A stretch of 64,000 bases of DNA from Methylorubrum rhodinum (GTDB taxonomy: Bacteria; Pseudomonadota; Alphaproteobacteria; Rhizobiales; Beijerinckiaceae). The stretch spans positions 372,001 through 436,000 of the forward strand of contig NZ_JACHOP010000001.1 in NCBI RefSeq assembly GCF_014199935.1. The letters run 5' to 3'. The notes beneath the pieces are model-generated. The model was not told the origin of the DNA and ran no database searches. It was given only the letters and a program-made list of their open reading frames with translations. A program made the translations under genes and the position numbers. This document shows positions 37,519 through 46,227 of the stretch, piece by piece (the first letter of the stretch is position 1; the number at the start of each line of letters is the position of its first letter).

Positions 37519-40196
37519 AACCCCTCGGCGAGGCGCCGCACGGCGTCCGTCCCGAGCAAGTGCACGAGGCGGCGCTCCGCCTCCCCGTCGGCGGCCAAAA
37601 TCATGCCGCCGCAGACGCGGCCGCGGCCGGTGAAGGCGTAGCGCAGCACCGGCGCCGCCCGGAGCCCGCCATTGCCCGCGGCGACGAAGCCCTGCATCCG
37701 CCCCGGCCGGTCGCTGCGCCCGATCACCACGTCCATCCCGGCCCCCTGCCCCGTCACGGTCCAGGGCTGGAAGTCGAGCCGCCCGCCCTCCTGCCGGGCG
37801 AGCGCCCGCCGTGGGCCGGACAGGGCGACGAGGGTATCGGGCGGCAGATGCAGCAGACCCTCGAACGACACCGCCCGGCTCGGCCCATCGCTCCGCGCCA
37901 CGAAGCGGTCGAGCACCGCGAGCCCGCCGAGATCGTCGAGGACGAGGAAGAGGCGGGCATGGTCGTAGTCCGGCCCGTGAACGTTGCTCGCGAAGGCCAG
38001 GACCCGCGCCCCGTCGAGATCGAGCCGCGCCGTCGGCCAAGCCCGCCCCGCCACCGGCTCGCGGCCGTCGGGGATCGCGACGTTGTGGGCGCGCGCCGAC
38101 GGCAGGTAGTGGCGCGCCGCCCCCGTCTCCGTCCCCTCGCCGCCGCCCTCGACGATCCAGCGTGAGCCCCCGGTGGCGAAGACGAAGGAGGTGGCGTCGC
38201 GGTGCTCCGGCAGCGACGGGCCGGCATGCTGGCAGGCGAAATGCGCCCAGCCCCGCTCCGGCCCGTCATAGCGCAAGGCGGTGACGTCGCACGCTTCCGT
38301 CGGCGGCTCGGCCGGCGCCGCGTCGCGGGCGGCGACGAGGTCGCCCGCCTCCGGCCGCACGAGCCGGGCGATCCAGCCGGCATGGTCGAGCGCGCTTGCG
38401 CCGTCGCCGAAGGGGGGCAGCCGCCCGCCCGGATCGAGCAGCCGGGCGAGGCCCGGAAGGGCCGCGGCGACACGGGCGGCGATCGTCGGGCCGGGCGCCT
38501 CGTCCCCCAGCAGGTCGGCGACGCTGCGGCCGTGGCCCAGGAGGTCGAGCCGGCGCTGGAGCGCGGATTCGGCAAAGGTGCCGTCGGTGCCGAGCAGCGC
38601 GTCGAAGCCCTGGTCCAGGCTGCGCCGGGCCAGCGTTTCCCAGAACGGCGCGAAGGGAAAGGCCGGCAGAGCGCGCGCGAGCGCCAGCAGCGCGGCGGCC
38701 GCCTGGATGCCGGGGAGCCCGCGGGCCAGCGTGTTCTGCCCGACGATCTCGGCGAGGGCAAAACCGTGCCGCGCCGCCTCCGCCGCGATCGTCCCACGAT
38801 CCGGGCCGTCGCCGGCCAGCAGGCTCGCCAGCACCTCGGCGCGGGGCGCGAGCGCGGCCGGATGCAGGCTCAGGGGATCGCTCGGCATCCCCCACGGATT
38901 GGCCGCCGACCATGAGGCCGCGAGCGCCCGGGCGCGCCGCTCCTGCCCGGAAAGGCCCGCGAGCGGCAGGAGCCACGTCAGCGACTGGTAGGCGAGCCGC
39001 CAGGGAACCGAGCGGAACGGATCCTCGCGCCAGTCCGGCGCCGCCGGCACGCTCCAGTCCGGAAGGCCGGCGAGGGCGAGGGACGCGCCGCCTTCGTCGT
39101 CGAGGCGGATGCTGCGGTCGGGCCCGGCGCGCAGCGCGCGGGCGCGGGCGAGCGGCGCGGGCGACGGGACAGGATCGCCGCCCAGGGGCGCGATCCAGCC
39201 CACCGGCCTGTCCTCGGGCAGGCCGAGGCGGTCGGCGAGGCGGGCGAGGAAGACGGCTGCGTCGAGGGCGTCGTCGCCGCACAGACTCTCCAGGCGGAAG
39301 TCGTCCTCCAGGGCGAGTTCGGGCTCGCCGACCAACTCGGCGCCGGTCGGCCGCTCCGCATCCTCCCAGGGGCCGATCGCGAGGTCGACGCCCGCCGCGC
39401 CGGTGGGCGGGCGGAGCGCCAGGGTGAAGCGGCGTGCCTGCGGGACGGCGGAAAGGTTCACCACCGCCCCGAGCCCCGGCACCGAGACGGCACCGGGATA
39501 GGGCGGCGCGATCTCCGCATCCGCGGCGTCGCGGTAGACGAGCCGCACCCGCGCGGCGTGCTCGTCCGGCCGCGGCGCGGTGAGCTGGCCGCGGAGCGTG
39601 AGGCCGACGCCGTCCGGCAGGGCGTAGCGCAGGACGAGCGGGCCCTCGTCGAGGCGCCGTCGGCGCGGCGCCGGGCCGGGATCGGGCCGGCCGATCAGGA
39701 GGATCGGATCGGACACGGTGACGGGTGCGGTGTTGCGCCACGAGCGCACCGTGACGGCGAGGTCGCACGCCTGATCCGGCATCCGGAAGGCGACGCGCAC
39801 CGGGCGCTGCCCGTCGGCGAGCGCGGGGCCGGCGATCCAGGCGGCCTGCGGATCGAGCAGGCTGCGCGCGAGGCCGGGCACGTGGTCGAGGTCGAGGCTC
39901 GATCCGTCCGCCGCCAGGAAATCGAAGCCGATGCCGATGCAATCGGGGCTGAGTCCGGCCGCCTCGGTGCCGTCATAGGCGAGGCCGAGTTCCAGGCAGG
40001 CCCAGGCGCCGGGCCGGAGCCCCTCGAAGGCGAGGACCGCGCGGGCGAAGCGGTGGTTGGCCGCGACGACGTGCAGGCCGGCGCGCCCGCCCGGCCCCGC
40101 GCCTCCGGCATAGCGGACCGCGGCCGGCAGCCGTACGGGCACGCCGCCCTGTCCGTCCTCGCCCTCCAGCCCCCGTTCCGCGTCGCGCTCGCCCAT
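37515..40196 (-). CDS. Large heparinase II/III-like protein
   Basis: An 893-residue protein. The C-terminal 350 residues carry the heparinase II/III beta-domain: [20 protein letters not shown], the core [20 protein letters not shown] and [15 protein letters not shown]. An alpha/alpha barrel-like region precedes it (about 400-620). The first 350 residues are beta-rich and not assigned; they make the protein about 300 residues longer than usual family members. No signal peptide is visible after the ATG at 40196, so the compartment is uncertain. Likely activity is polysaccharide elimination or lipopolysaccharide or matrix turnover. It is divergent from flgB across about 150 bases. Confidence 0.8.
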   Translation of the reverse strand: MGERDAERGLEGEDGQGGVPVRLPAAVRYAGGAGPGGRAGLHVVAANHRFARAVLAFEGLRPGAWACLELGLAYDGTEAAGLSPDCIGIGFDFLAADGSSLDLDHVPGLARSLLDPQAAWIAGPALADGQRPVRVAFRMPDQACDLAVTVRSWRNTAPVTVSDPILLIGRPDPGPAPRRRRLDEGPLVLRYALPDGVGLTLRGQLTAPRPDEHAARVRLVYRDAADAEIAPPYPGAVSVPGLGAVVNLSAVPQARRFTLALRPPTGAAGVDLAIGPWEDAERPTGAELVGEPELALEDDFRLESLCGDDALDAAVFLARLADRLGLPEDRPVGWIAPLGGDPVPSPAPLARARALRAGPDRSIRLDDEGGASLALAGLPDWSVPAAPDWREDPFRSVPWRLAYQSLTWLLPLAGLSGQERRARALAASWSAANPWGMPSDPLSLHPAALAPRAEVLASLLAGDGPDRGTIAAEAARHGFALAEIVGQNTLARGLPGIQAAAALLALARALPAFPFAPFWETLARRSLDQGFDALLGTDGTFAESALQRRLDLLGHGRSVADLLGDEAPGPTIAARVAAALPGLARLLDPGGRLPPFGDGASALDHAGWIARLVRPEAGDLVAARDAAPAEPPTEACDVTALRYDGPERGWAHFACQHAGPSLPEHRDATSFVFATGGSRWIVEGGGEGTETGAARHYLPSARAHNVAIPDGREPVAGRAWPTARLDLDGARVLAFASNVHGPDYDHARLFLVLDDLGGLAVLDRFVARSDGPSRAVSFEGLLHLPPDTLVALSGPRRALARQEGGRLDFQPWTVTGQGAGMDVVIGRSDRPGRMQGFVAAGNGGLRAAPVLRYAFTGRGRVCGGMILAADGEAERRLVHLLGTDAVRRLAEGF

Positions 40197-40343
40197 GGGC
40201 GCAGGCGCACCGGGCGGGCCCCGCCTGTCAAGCCGGGAGCCAGCCTCGTGCAAGATTGCCGACCTACACCCCGGAGGACGACGGGAGGCTTCGGCCGTTC
40301 CGTCCAGCAATCGAAGGGGCCCTTCAAGGATGGGGGCGTTGCC

Positions 40344-40730
40344 ATGACGACGGGCGTCTACCTGTTCGACCTCGCCTCGCAGCACGCGCGCTACCTCGCG
40401 GTGCGGCAGGCCACGATCGCGGGCAACGTCGCCAACGCGAACACCGCCGGCTTCAAGGCCCGCGACGTGGTGCCCTTCGCCCAGGTGCTGGCCCGAACCG
40501 GCCTCGACATGAGCACGACGGCCGGCGCCCATCTGGAGCAGCAGGGCAGCCGCATCCCGGTGCGCGAGCAATCCGCGGGCGCCTGGGAGGTGCTCGAATC
40601 GTCGAGCGGGGTCAGCCTGGAGCAGGAGATGCTCAAGGGCGGCGAGGTCGCTCGCCAGAGCAACCTCGACAACGCGGTGGTCAAGTCGTTCCACCGGATG
40701 CTGATGTCGGCCGTGCGGAGCGGGTCATGA
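40344..40730 (+). CDS. flgB: Flagellar basal body rod protein FlgB
   Basis: A 128-residue proximal rod subunit, exported by the flagellar type III system. The rod-family N-terminal pattern is visible in [20 protein letters not shown] at about 22-41, and the C-terminal helix includes [17 protein letters not shown]. First gene of the long flagellar operon on this strand; its stop overlaps the flgC start by 4 bases. The longer upstream frame crosses the heparinase promoter and was rejected. Confidence 0.94.
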   Translation: MTTGVYLFDLASQHARYLAVRQATIAGNVANANTAGFKARDVVPFAQVLARTGLDMSTTAGAHLEQQGSRIPVREQSAGAWEVLESSSGVSLEQEMLKGGEVARQSNLDNAVVKSFHRMLMSAVRSGS

Positions 40731-41143
40731 TCGATCCCCTGCTCTCCGCCTCCCGGCTCGCCGCGGCCGGGCTCCAGGCCCAGTCGGTGCGCATGCGCGT
40801 CGTCTCGGAGAACCTCGCCAACGCGCAATCGACCGGCGAGACCCCCGGCGCCGATCCCTATTCCCGCAAGACGGTGACGTTCCGGGCCGAGCTCGACCGC
40901 GCCGCCGGCTTCGCCTCGGTCAAGCTCTCCACCATCGGCACCGACGACACGCCGTTCCGCACCGAGCACGATCCGGCCAACCCGGCCGCCGACGAGAACG
41001 GCAACGTCAAGCTGCCGAACGTCAACATGCTCGTCGAGATGGCGGACATGCGCGAGGCCAACCGCTCCTACGAGGCCAACCTCCAGGTCATCAAGCAGGC
41101 CCGCGCCATGGTCGCGGGCGTGATCGATCTCCTCAAGTCCTGA
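40727..41143 (+). CDS. flgC: Flagellar basal body rod protein FlgC
   Basis: A 138-residue rod subunit. N-terminal [20 protein letters not shown] then [20 protein letters not shown] is the rod-protein signature, and the C-terminal [20 protein letters not shown] followed by [11 protein letters not shown] is typical of FlgC. ATGA overlap with flgB indicates coupled translation; fliE follows after 10 bases. Confidence 0.96.
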   Translation: MIDPLLSASRLAAAGLQAQSVRMRVVSENLANAQSTGETPGADPYSRKTVTFRAELDRAAGFASVKLSTIGTDDTPFRTEHDPANPAADENGNVKLPNVNMLVEMADMREANRSYEANLQVIKQARAMVAGVIDLLKS

Positions 41144-41153
41144 GACAACAACG

Positions 41154-41489
41154 ATGATCGAGGCACTCACCTCGCTGTCGGCCTTCGACAAGGTCGCCGG
41201 CACCTCCTTCGCCGAGACGGCGCCGGTCCAGCGCGCGGCCGCGCTTCCCGTGCAGGCCGCCGCGCCCGCGGGCGCGGAGTTCGGCGACATCATGGCCCAG
41301 TTCGCCACCCAGGCGCGCGACGCCCTGCGGATGGGCGAGGCGACCTCGATCGCCGGCATCAAGGGCACGGCCTCGGCCCAGCAAGTGGTCGAGGCGGTGA
41401 TGTCCGCTGAGCAGAGCCTCCAGACCGTCGTGGCGATCCGCGACAAGGTCGTGGCCGCCTATCTCGAACTCAGCCGCATGCCGATCTGA
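41154..41489 (+). CDS. fliE: Flagellar hook-basal body protein FliE
   Basis: A 111-residue adapter that joins the MS ring to the rod. The C-terminal half carries the FliE core, [20 protein letters not shown] followed by [17 protein letters not shown]. The N-terminal half is low in conserved residues, as usual. It sits between flgC and flgG with gaps of 10 and 12 bases. Confidence 0.93.
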   Translation: MIEALTSLSAFDKVAGTSFAETAPVQRAAALPVQAAAPAGAEFGDIMAQFATQARDALRMGEATSIAGIKGTASAQQVVEAVMSAEQSLQTVVAIRDKVVAAYLELSRMPI

Positions 41490-41501
41490 GGAACCTGACC
41501 C

Positions 41502-42290
41502 ATGCGCGCTCTCGCCATCGCCGCCACGGGCATGTCGGCCCAGCAGCTCAACCTCGAGGTCATCGCGAACAACATCGCGAACCTCAACACCACCGGCTTC
41601 AAGGGCGCGCGGGCCGAGTTCACCGACCTGCTCTATCAGGCCGAGCGCCAGCAGGGCGCGCCGAACCAGGCGGGCCAGGAGGCGGTGCCGGAGGGCGCGA
41701 TGCTGGGGCTGGGCGTACGCGCCGCCGCGATCCGCAACCTGCATCGGCAGGGGCAACTGGCCAACACCGGCAACCAGCTCGATCTCGCGGTCAACGGGCG
41801 CGGCTACTTCCAGATCACCAGCCCGAGCGGCGAGATCAACTACACCCGCGCCGGCGCCTTCAACCGGAACGCCACCGGCCAGCTCGTGACCCTCGAAGGC
41901 TACGCCGTCGATCCGGCGATCCTGATCCCGCAGAACGCCAGCCAAGTGACGATCAACGAATCCGGTCAGGTCTTCGCCAAGGTCGAGGGGCAGGTGGCGC
42001 TGCAGAACATCGGCCAGCTGACGCTGACCAACTTCGCCAACGAATCCGGCCTGGAGCCGCTCGGCAACGGCCTCTACCGCGAGACCCCGGCCTCCGGCGC
42101 GCCGGTCGTCGGCAATCCCGGCGATGTCAGCTTCGGCCGGCTGCACCAGGGCTACCTCGAAGGCTCGAACGTCGATCCGGTGAAAGAGATCACCAACCTG
42201 ATCACGGCCCAGCGCGCCTTCGAGATGAACTCCAAGGTGATCCAGGCCGCCGACGAGATGGCCGGCACCGTCTCGAAGGGCATCCGCTGA
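41502..42290 (+). CDS. flgG: Flagellar distal rod protein FlgG
   Basis: A 262-residue distal rod protein. The start [20 protein letters not shown] then [16 protein letters not shown] is the family signature. The middle has [20 protein letters not shown], and the end has [20 protein letters not shown] then [17 protein letters not shown]. flgF, the usual neighbour in many bacteria, is not in this cluster. Confidence 0.97.
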   Translation: MRALAIAATGMSAQQLNLEVIANNIANLNTTGFKGARAEFTDLLYQAERQQGAPNQAGQEAVPEGAMLGLGVRAAAIRNLHRQGQLANTGNQLDLAVNGRGYFQITSPSGEINYTRAGAFNRNATGQLVTLEGYAVDPAILIPQNASQVTINESGQVFAKVEGQVALQNIGQLTLTNFANESGLEPLGNGLYRETPASGAPVVGNPGDVSFGRLHQGYLEGSNVDPVKEITNLITAQRAFEMNSKVIQAADEMAGTVSKGIR

Positions 42291-42351
42291 CGCGCTTTCT
42301 TGCGTGTCGCGACGCCCGCCCTCCCCTCGTTTTCGTATCGGCGCGATTCCC

Positions 42352-42861
42352 ATGGCCCGCAAGATCTTCGCCAATTGTCTCGCCCGCTGCCTCGCCCTCG
42401 CCCTGCTCGCCGGGTCCGCGCCCGTGCCGGCGCTGGCCGTGGACGGTATGGCGGCCCCCTCGGCGGCGCCCGAGATCATGCTGCCGGTGCCGGTGGTCAC
42501 GATCTATCCCGGCGACACGATCAGGGAATCGATGCTGCGGATGCAGGCCTATCCCTCGACCTTCAAGGCGCGCTCGGCCGTGATCGACGCGCCCATGGCG
42601 ATCGCCGGGCGGCAGGCCCGGCGGATGCTGCTGCCGGGCGAGCCGGTGCCGGTCAACGCCGTCGACGACCCCCGCCTCGTGAGCCGCAACACCCCGACCC
42701 AGCTGGTGTTCGAGGAGAACGGCCTCGTCATCACCACCGTCGGCGCGCCCCTTCAGAACGGGGGCTTGGGCGAGACGATCCGGGTGCGCAACACCGACAC
42801 CAACCGCATCGTGCTCGGCACCGTGATGGCCGACGGCCGCATCAAGGTCGGCGCCCAGTGA
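42352..42861 (+). CDS. flgA: P-ring assembly chaperone FlgA
   Basis: A 169-residue periplasmic protein that helps FlgI form the P ring. A signal peptide covers about residues 1-27 (FANCLARCLALALLAGSAPV). The SAF/FlgA domain follows, with LPGEPVPVNAVDDPRLVSRN and the C-terminal GETIRVRNTDTNRIVLGTVM. The ATG at 42352 precedes the signal; the longer start at 42304 adds 16 residues. The last base of the stop is the first base of the flgI ATG. Confidence 0.93.
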   Translation: MARKIFANCLARCLALALLAGSAPVPALAVDGMAAPSAAPEIMLPVPVVTIYPGDTIRESMLRMQAYPSTFKARSAVIDAPMAIAGRQARRMLLPGEPVPVNAVDDPRLVSRNTPTQLVFEENGLVITTVGAPLQNGGLGETIRVRNTDTNRIVLGTVMADGRIKVGAQ

Positions 42862-44015
42862 TGTCTTCATCGACGATGCGTCGCCCGTTCCACCGCCTCG
42901 TCATCGCGATCCTGCTCGGGCTCGTCACGGGGCTCGGCTTCGCGCTCGCCGCCGGCCCGGTCCGCGCCGCGCCGGGCACCCGGATCAAGGACATCGCCAC
43001 GCTCAAAGGCGTGCGCGACAACCAGCTGTTCGGCTACGGCCTCGTCACCGGCCTGCAAGGCACCGGCGACACCCTGCGTAACGCGCAGTTCACCGAGCAA
43101 TCGCTGCAATCGCTGCTCGACCGGCTCGGCATCAACGTGCGCGACGCGCGGCTGCGCACCCGCAACATCGCCGCCGTCATGGTGACCGCGGACCTGCCCC
43201 CCTATACCGGCACCGGCTCGCGCATCGACGTGACCGTCACCTCCATGGGCGACGCCACCTCGCTCAAAGGGGGTACCCTCTTGATGACGCCGCTCACCGG
43301 CGGCGACGGTCTCGTCTACGCGGCGGCGCAGGGGCCGCTGGCGGTCTCAGGGTTCACCGTGCAGGGCGCGGCCGAGCAATTGACCCAGGGCGTGCCGACG
43401 GCGGGCCGCATCCCCAACGGGGCGCTCATCGAGCGCGAGGTGCCCGGTACGTTTCGTGATCTGCCCGAACTCGTGTTCGAGCTGAAGAACCCGGACTTCA
43501 AGTCGGCGATCCAGGTCTCGGATGCGATCAACGCGTGGTCGCTCGGGGCCTTCGGCCGCCGCATCGCCTCGGCCCGCGACCAGCGCTCGGTCGTGGTGAT
43601 GCGCGGGCGCCAGATGGCGCAGACCCGGCTGGTGGCCGAGATCGGCGACCTGACGATCCAGCCCGACACCCCGGCCCGCGTCGTGGTGGACCAGCGCACC
43701 GGCACCGTCGTGATCGGCCGCAACGTGCAGATCTCCACGGTCGCCGTCACCCACGGCAACCTCACGGTGCGGGTCACCGAGGCGCCCGAGGTGTCCCAGC
43801 CCGCGCCCTTCTCCAACGGCCAGACCGTGGTGGTGCCCCGCACCGAGGTCGCCGCCCAGGAGCAGATGGGCAAGCTCGCCATCCTCGGCGGCTCCGACCT
43901 CCAGACGCTGGTGCGCGGCCTCAATCAGGTCGGCCTGAAGCCCACCGACATCATCGCGATCCTGCAGGCGGTGAAGACCGCCGGCGCCCTCCAGGCGGAG
44001 CTGGTCGTCCAATGA
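42861..44015 (+). CDS. flgI: Flagellar P-ring protein FlgI
   Basis: A 384-residue P-ring subunit. A Sec signal peptide is at about 1-35 (LVIAILLGLVTGLGFALAAG, cleaved near VRAAP). Family motifs include RIKDIATLKGVRDNQLFGYG, GLQGTGDTLRNAQFTEQSLQ and the C-terminal GLNQVGLKPTDIIAILQAVK. Its stop overlaps the start of the motE frame by 3 bases of ATGA. No palindromic insert is seen in this signal region, in contrast to the next genes. Confidence 0.97.
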   Translation: MSSSTMRRPFHRLVIAILLGLVTGLGFALAAGPVRAAPGTRIKDIATLKGVRDNQLFGYGLVTGLQGTGDTLRNAQFTEQSLQSLLDRLGINVRDARLRTRNIAAVMVTADLPPYTGTGSRIDVTVTSMGDATSLKGGTLLMTPLTGGDGLVYAAAQGPLAVSGFTVQGAAEQLTQGVPTAGRIPNGALIEREVPGTFRDLPELVFELKNPDFKSAIQVSDAINAWSLGAFGRRIASARDQRSVVVMRGRQMAQTRLVAEIGDLTIQPDTPARVVVDQRTGTVVIGRNVQISTVAVTHGNLTVRVTEAPEVSQPAPFSNGQTVVVPRTEVAAQEQMGKLAILGGSDLQTLVRGLNQVGLKPTDIIAILQAVKTAGALQAELVVQ

Positions 44016-44848
44016 ACCGCCTCGTCGAACCAGCCGGACGCATGACGGGAACCCCCTCTCCCCGCACGCGGGGAGAGGCCTGCATGGACCTTGTCGTCCA
44101 TGCGGGAAGCGAAGCGGCGGTGAGGGGGCTTCTCCGGAAGAGTCTCATGCGGACAAGCCCCCTCACCTTCGGCTGCCGCCTTGCCGCGCCGACGACGAGG
44201 TCGTCGCGGCCCTCTCCCCGCGTGCGGGGCGAGGGGATGCGGCTTCGCCCTCCCGCCTCTCTCGTGAGCCTGCTTGCCCTCTGGCTCGCCCTCACCGGCA
44301 CAGCCCTCGCCGCGGGCGGCGGCGACAAGCCGGACCCGGCGAAGGAGGCCGCGATGAAGGCACTCGCGATCCGCGACGCGCCCAAGGACGTTTCCGCCCA
44401 GGACTTCGTCGCTGCGGCGCCGGCGAAATCCGGCTACTGCGCCAACATCGCCGACGCCGCGGCCGATGCCCGGTTCGCGTGGCAAAAGGAACAGCTCGCC
44501 ACCCTCGAACGTCAGGTCGAGGAGCGGATCAAGGCGCTGGAGGAGAAGCGGGCCGAGTACGAGACCTGGCTCAAGCGCCGCAACGAGTTCCTGGCCAAGG
44601 CCGACGAGACCGTGGTCGCGGTCTACGCCAAGATGAAGCCCGACGCGGCGGCGCTCCAATTCGCCAACATGCCGGAGGAATCGGCCGCCGCGCTCCTGAC
44701 CAAGCTCAACGCCCGCGCGGCCAGCGCCATCCTCTCCGAGATGGAGGCGACCCGCGCGGCCAGCCTCGCCCGCAAGATGTCGGATGCCGGCCGCAAGGAC
44801 GCGCCCGCCGCGCCCGCGCCGGCTCCCAGAAAGAACGAGAGATCGTGA
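44012..44848 (+). CDS. motE: MotE-like periplasmic motility protein with repeat-derived leader
   Basis: A homologue of rhizobial MotE, which assists MotC in the periplasm. From the ATG overlapping flgI the frame encodes 278 residues. Residues 14-75 come from palindromic repeat B2, a signal peptide follows at about 76-102 (LVSLLALWLALTGTALAAGG), and the conserved part is a coiled coil (AWQKEQLATLERQVEERIKA) plus an MgtE-N-like end (MPEESAAALLTKLNARAASA). A second in-frame ATG at 44237, directly after the repeat, would give a normal 203-residue protein and is a strong alternative start. The stop overlaps the flgH ATG by one base. Confidence 0.8.
   Translation: MNRLVEPAGRMTGTPSPRTRGEACMDLVVHAGSEAAVRGLLRKSLMRTSPLTFGCRLAAPTTRSSRPSPRVRGEGMRLRPPASLVSLLALWLALTGTALAAGGGDKPDPAKEAAMKALAIRDAPKDVSAQDFVAAAPAKSGYCANIADAAADARFAWQKEQLATLERQVEERIKALEEKRAEYETWLKRRNEFLAKADETVVAVYAKMKPDAAALQFANMPEESAAALLTKLNARAASAILSEMEATRAASLARKMSDAGRKDAPAAPAPAPRKNERS
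44052..44236. repeat. Multi-hairpin repeat, family B, copy 2, inside the motE frame
   Basis: A 185-base element closely related to 36755-36948. It shares the outer CCCTCTCCCCGCRCGCGGGG hairpin, the CATGGACCTTGTCGTCCATG hairpin, the facing GGTGAGGGGG and CCCCCTCACC arms and the right-edge CCTCTCCCCGCGTGCGGGGC. All codons through it are open in the motE frame. Its last bases, GCGAGGGG, touch the in-frame ATG at 44237. Confidence 0.87.
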
Positions 44849-45561
44849 TGCGCAGGCCTTCCCTCGCCCTCGCCGGCTGCCTCGCGCTCGGTCTCGGCGC
44901 CTGCCAGACCAGCGAACTCGACCGGCTCGGCCGCGCGCCCGTGCTGACCCCGGTCGGCACCGGGCTCAACGCCCCGCGCGAGCCGCTGCCGACCACCTTC
45001 GGCGCCTACGGCCCGCGCCACAGCTATCATTCCACATGGTCGCCCGCGAGCGCCGACCTCTACCAGGACCCGCGCGCCAAGAACGTCGGCGACGTCATCA
45101 CGGTGGCCATCGCCATCAACGACAAGGCGCAGTTCGACAACGCGACCGAGCGCGAGCGCAGCCAGAAGAGTTTTCTGGGCTTCGATTTCGGCTACGGCGT
45201 CTCGGCCCTCAAGGATTCGGCCACCGCCGACACCGGCATCCGCTCCGGCACCTCGACCAAGGGCCAGGGCAACATCGACCGCAAGGAGACGCTGAGCCTC
45301 TCGGTCGCCGCGATCGTCACCGAGGTGCTGCCCAACGGCAACGTGATGATCTCCGGCTCGCAGGAGGTGCGGGTCAACAACGAGGTGCGCGTGCTCAACG
45401 TCGCCGGCATCGTCCGCCCGCGCGACATCTCGCGCAAGAACACCATCGACTACGACAAGATCGCCGAGGCCCGCATCTCCTACGGCGGTCGCGGCCGCCT
45501 CACCGACGTGCAGGGGCCGACGCTGGGGCAGCAAATTTTTGAAAACGTGGCGCCGTTCTGA
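44848..45561 (+). CDS. flgH: Flagellar L-ring protein FlgH
   Basis: A 237-residue outer-membrane lipoprotein that forms the L ring. The lipobox LGLGACQT places the lipidated Cys at residue 19. Family motifs are DPRAKNVGDVITVAIAINDK, GQGNIDRKETLSLSVAAIVT, EVLPNGNVMISGSQEVRVNN and YDKIAEARISYGGRGRLTDV. The ATG shares its first base with the motE stop. A family A repeat follows its stop by 25 bases. Confidence 0.96.
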   Translation: MRRPSLALAGCLALGLGACQTSELDRLGRAPVLTPVGTGLNAPREPLPTTFGAYGPRHSYHSTWSPASADLYQDPRAKNVGDVITVAIAINDKAQFDNATERERSQKSFLGFDFGYGVSALKDSATADTGIRSGTSTKGQGNIDRKETLSLSVAAIVTEVLPNGNVMISGSQEVRVNNEVRVLNVAGIVRPRDISRKNTIDYDKIAEARISYGGRGRLTDVQGPTLGQQIFENVAPF

Positions 45562-45586
45562 GGCGCGATCATCCTCGTCCCACCCT

Positions 45587-45708
45587 CCCCCTCATCCTGA
45601 GGTGCCGGAGCGAAGCGGAGGCCTCGAAGGAGGGCTCCAGACATCACGGCGATCCCTGGAGCCCTCCTTCGAGGCTGAGCTGACGCTCAGCACCTCAGGA
45701 TGAGGGGG
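45587..45708. repeat. Palindromic repeat, family A, copy 3
   Basis: The best-preserved long copy. Outer arms CCCCCTCATCCTGAGGTGC and GCACCTCAGGATGAGGGGG match exactly; the inner arms CCTCGAAGGAGGGCTCCAG and CTGGAGCCCTCCTTCGAGG match exactly too. Small side hairpins lie between inner and outer arms. It sits in the flgH-fliL gap, within the presumed operon. Confidence 0.88.
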
Positions 45709-45741
45709 ATAGATGGGAAGCGCACCGGCGGAAGAATCATC

Positions 45742-46227
45742 ATGGCCGATACCAAGGACGGCGCGAAGAAGGGCGGCAAGGGCTGGATCGGGGCGCTGCT
45801 CCTGGCCACGCTGGTCGCCGTCGGCACCGGCGGCGGGCTCGGCGTCTACCTGCTCGGCAACGTCGAGAAGTCGGTCGACCTCAAGAAGCGCGAGGAGGCC
45901 GACAAGGCGGTCAAGGTGCTCAACTACACCGGCGACCTGTCGCTCCGCCGCGTCGGCTCGGCGGTGACGAACCTCGCCGAGCCCGCCGATTCCTGGGTGC
46001 GGATCGAATCCTCCATCGTCTTCAAGACCGGCACGCTGCCGAACCCGGACGTGACGCTCGCCGAAATCCGCGCCGACGCGGTGGCCTATCTGCGCACGAT
46101 GTCGCTCGCCCAGATCGAGGGCGCCAGCGGCCTCCAGCACCTGCGCGAGGACCTCAACGAGCGCGTCGCCATCCGCACCAAGGGCGCCGTGCGGGAATTG
46201 ATCGTCGAATCGCTGGTGGTCCAGTGA
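45742..46227 (+). CDS. fliL: Flagellar basal body-associated protein FliL
   Basis: A 161-residue inner-membrane protein that surrounds and supports the stators. One membrane helix is at about 15-39 (WIGALLLATLVAVGTGGGLG). The periplasmic part includes DLSLRRVGSAVTNLAEPADS and ends REDLNERVAIRTKGAVRELI. It follows repeat A3 and its stop overlaps the fliP GTG start by 4 bases. Confidence 0.9.
   Translation: MADTKDGAKKGGKGWIGALLLATLVAVGTGGGLGVYLLGNVEKSVDLKKREEADKAVKVLNYTGDLSLRRVGSAVTNLAEPADSWVRIESSIVFKTGTLPNPDVTLAEIRADAVAYLRTMSLAQIEGASGLQHLREDLNERVAIRTKGAVRELIVESLVVQ

Noticed and set aside
39558..40343. Long upstream extension of flgB
   Set aside because: It covers the heparinase-like gene and its promoter on the other strand; flgB proteins are about 130 residues, matching the start at 40344.
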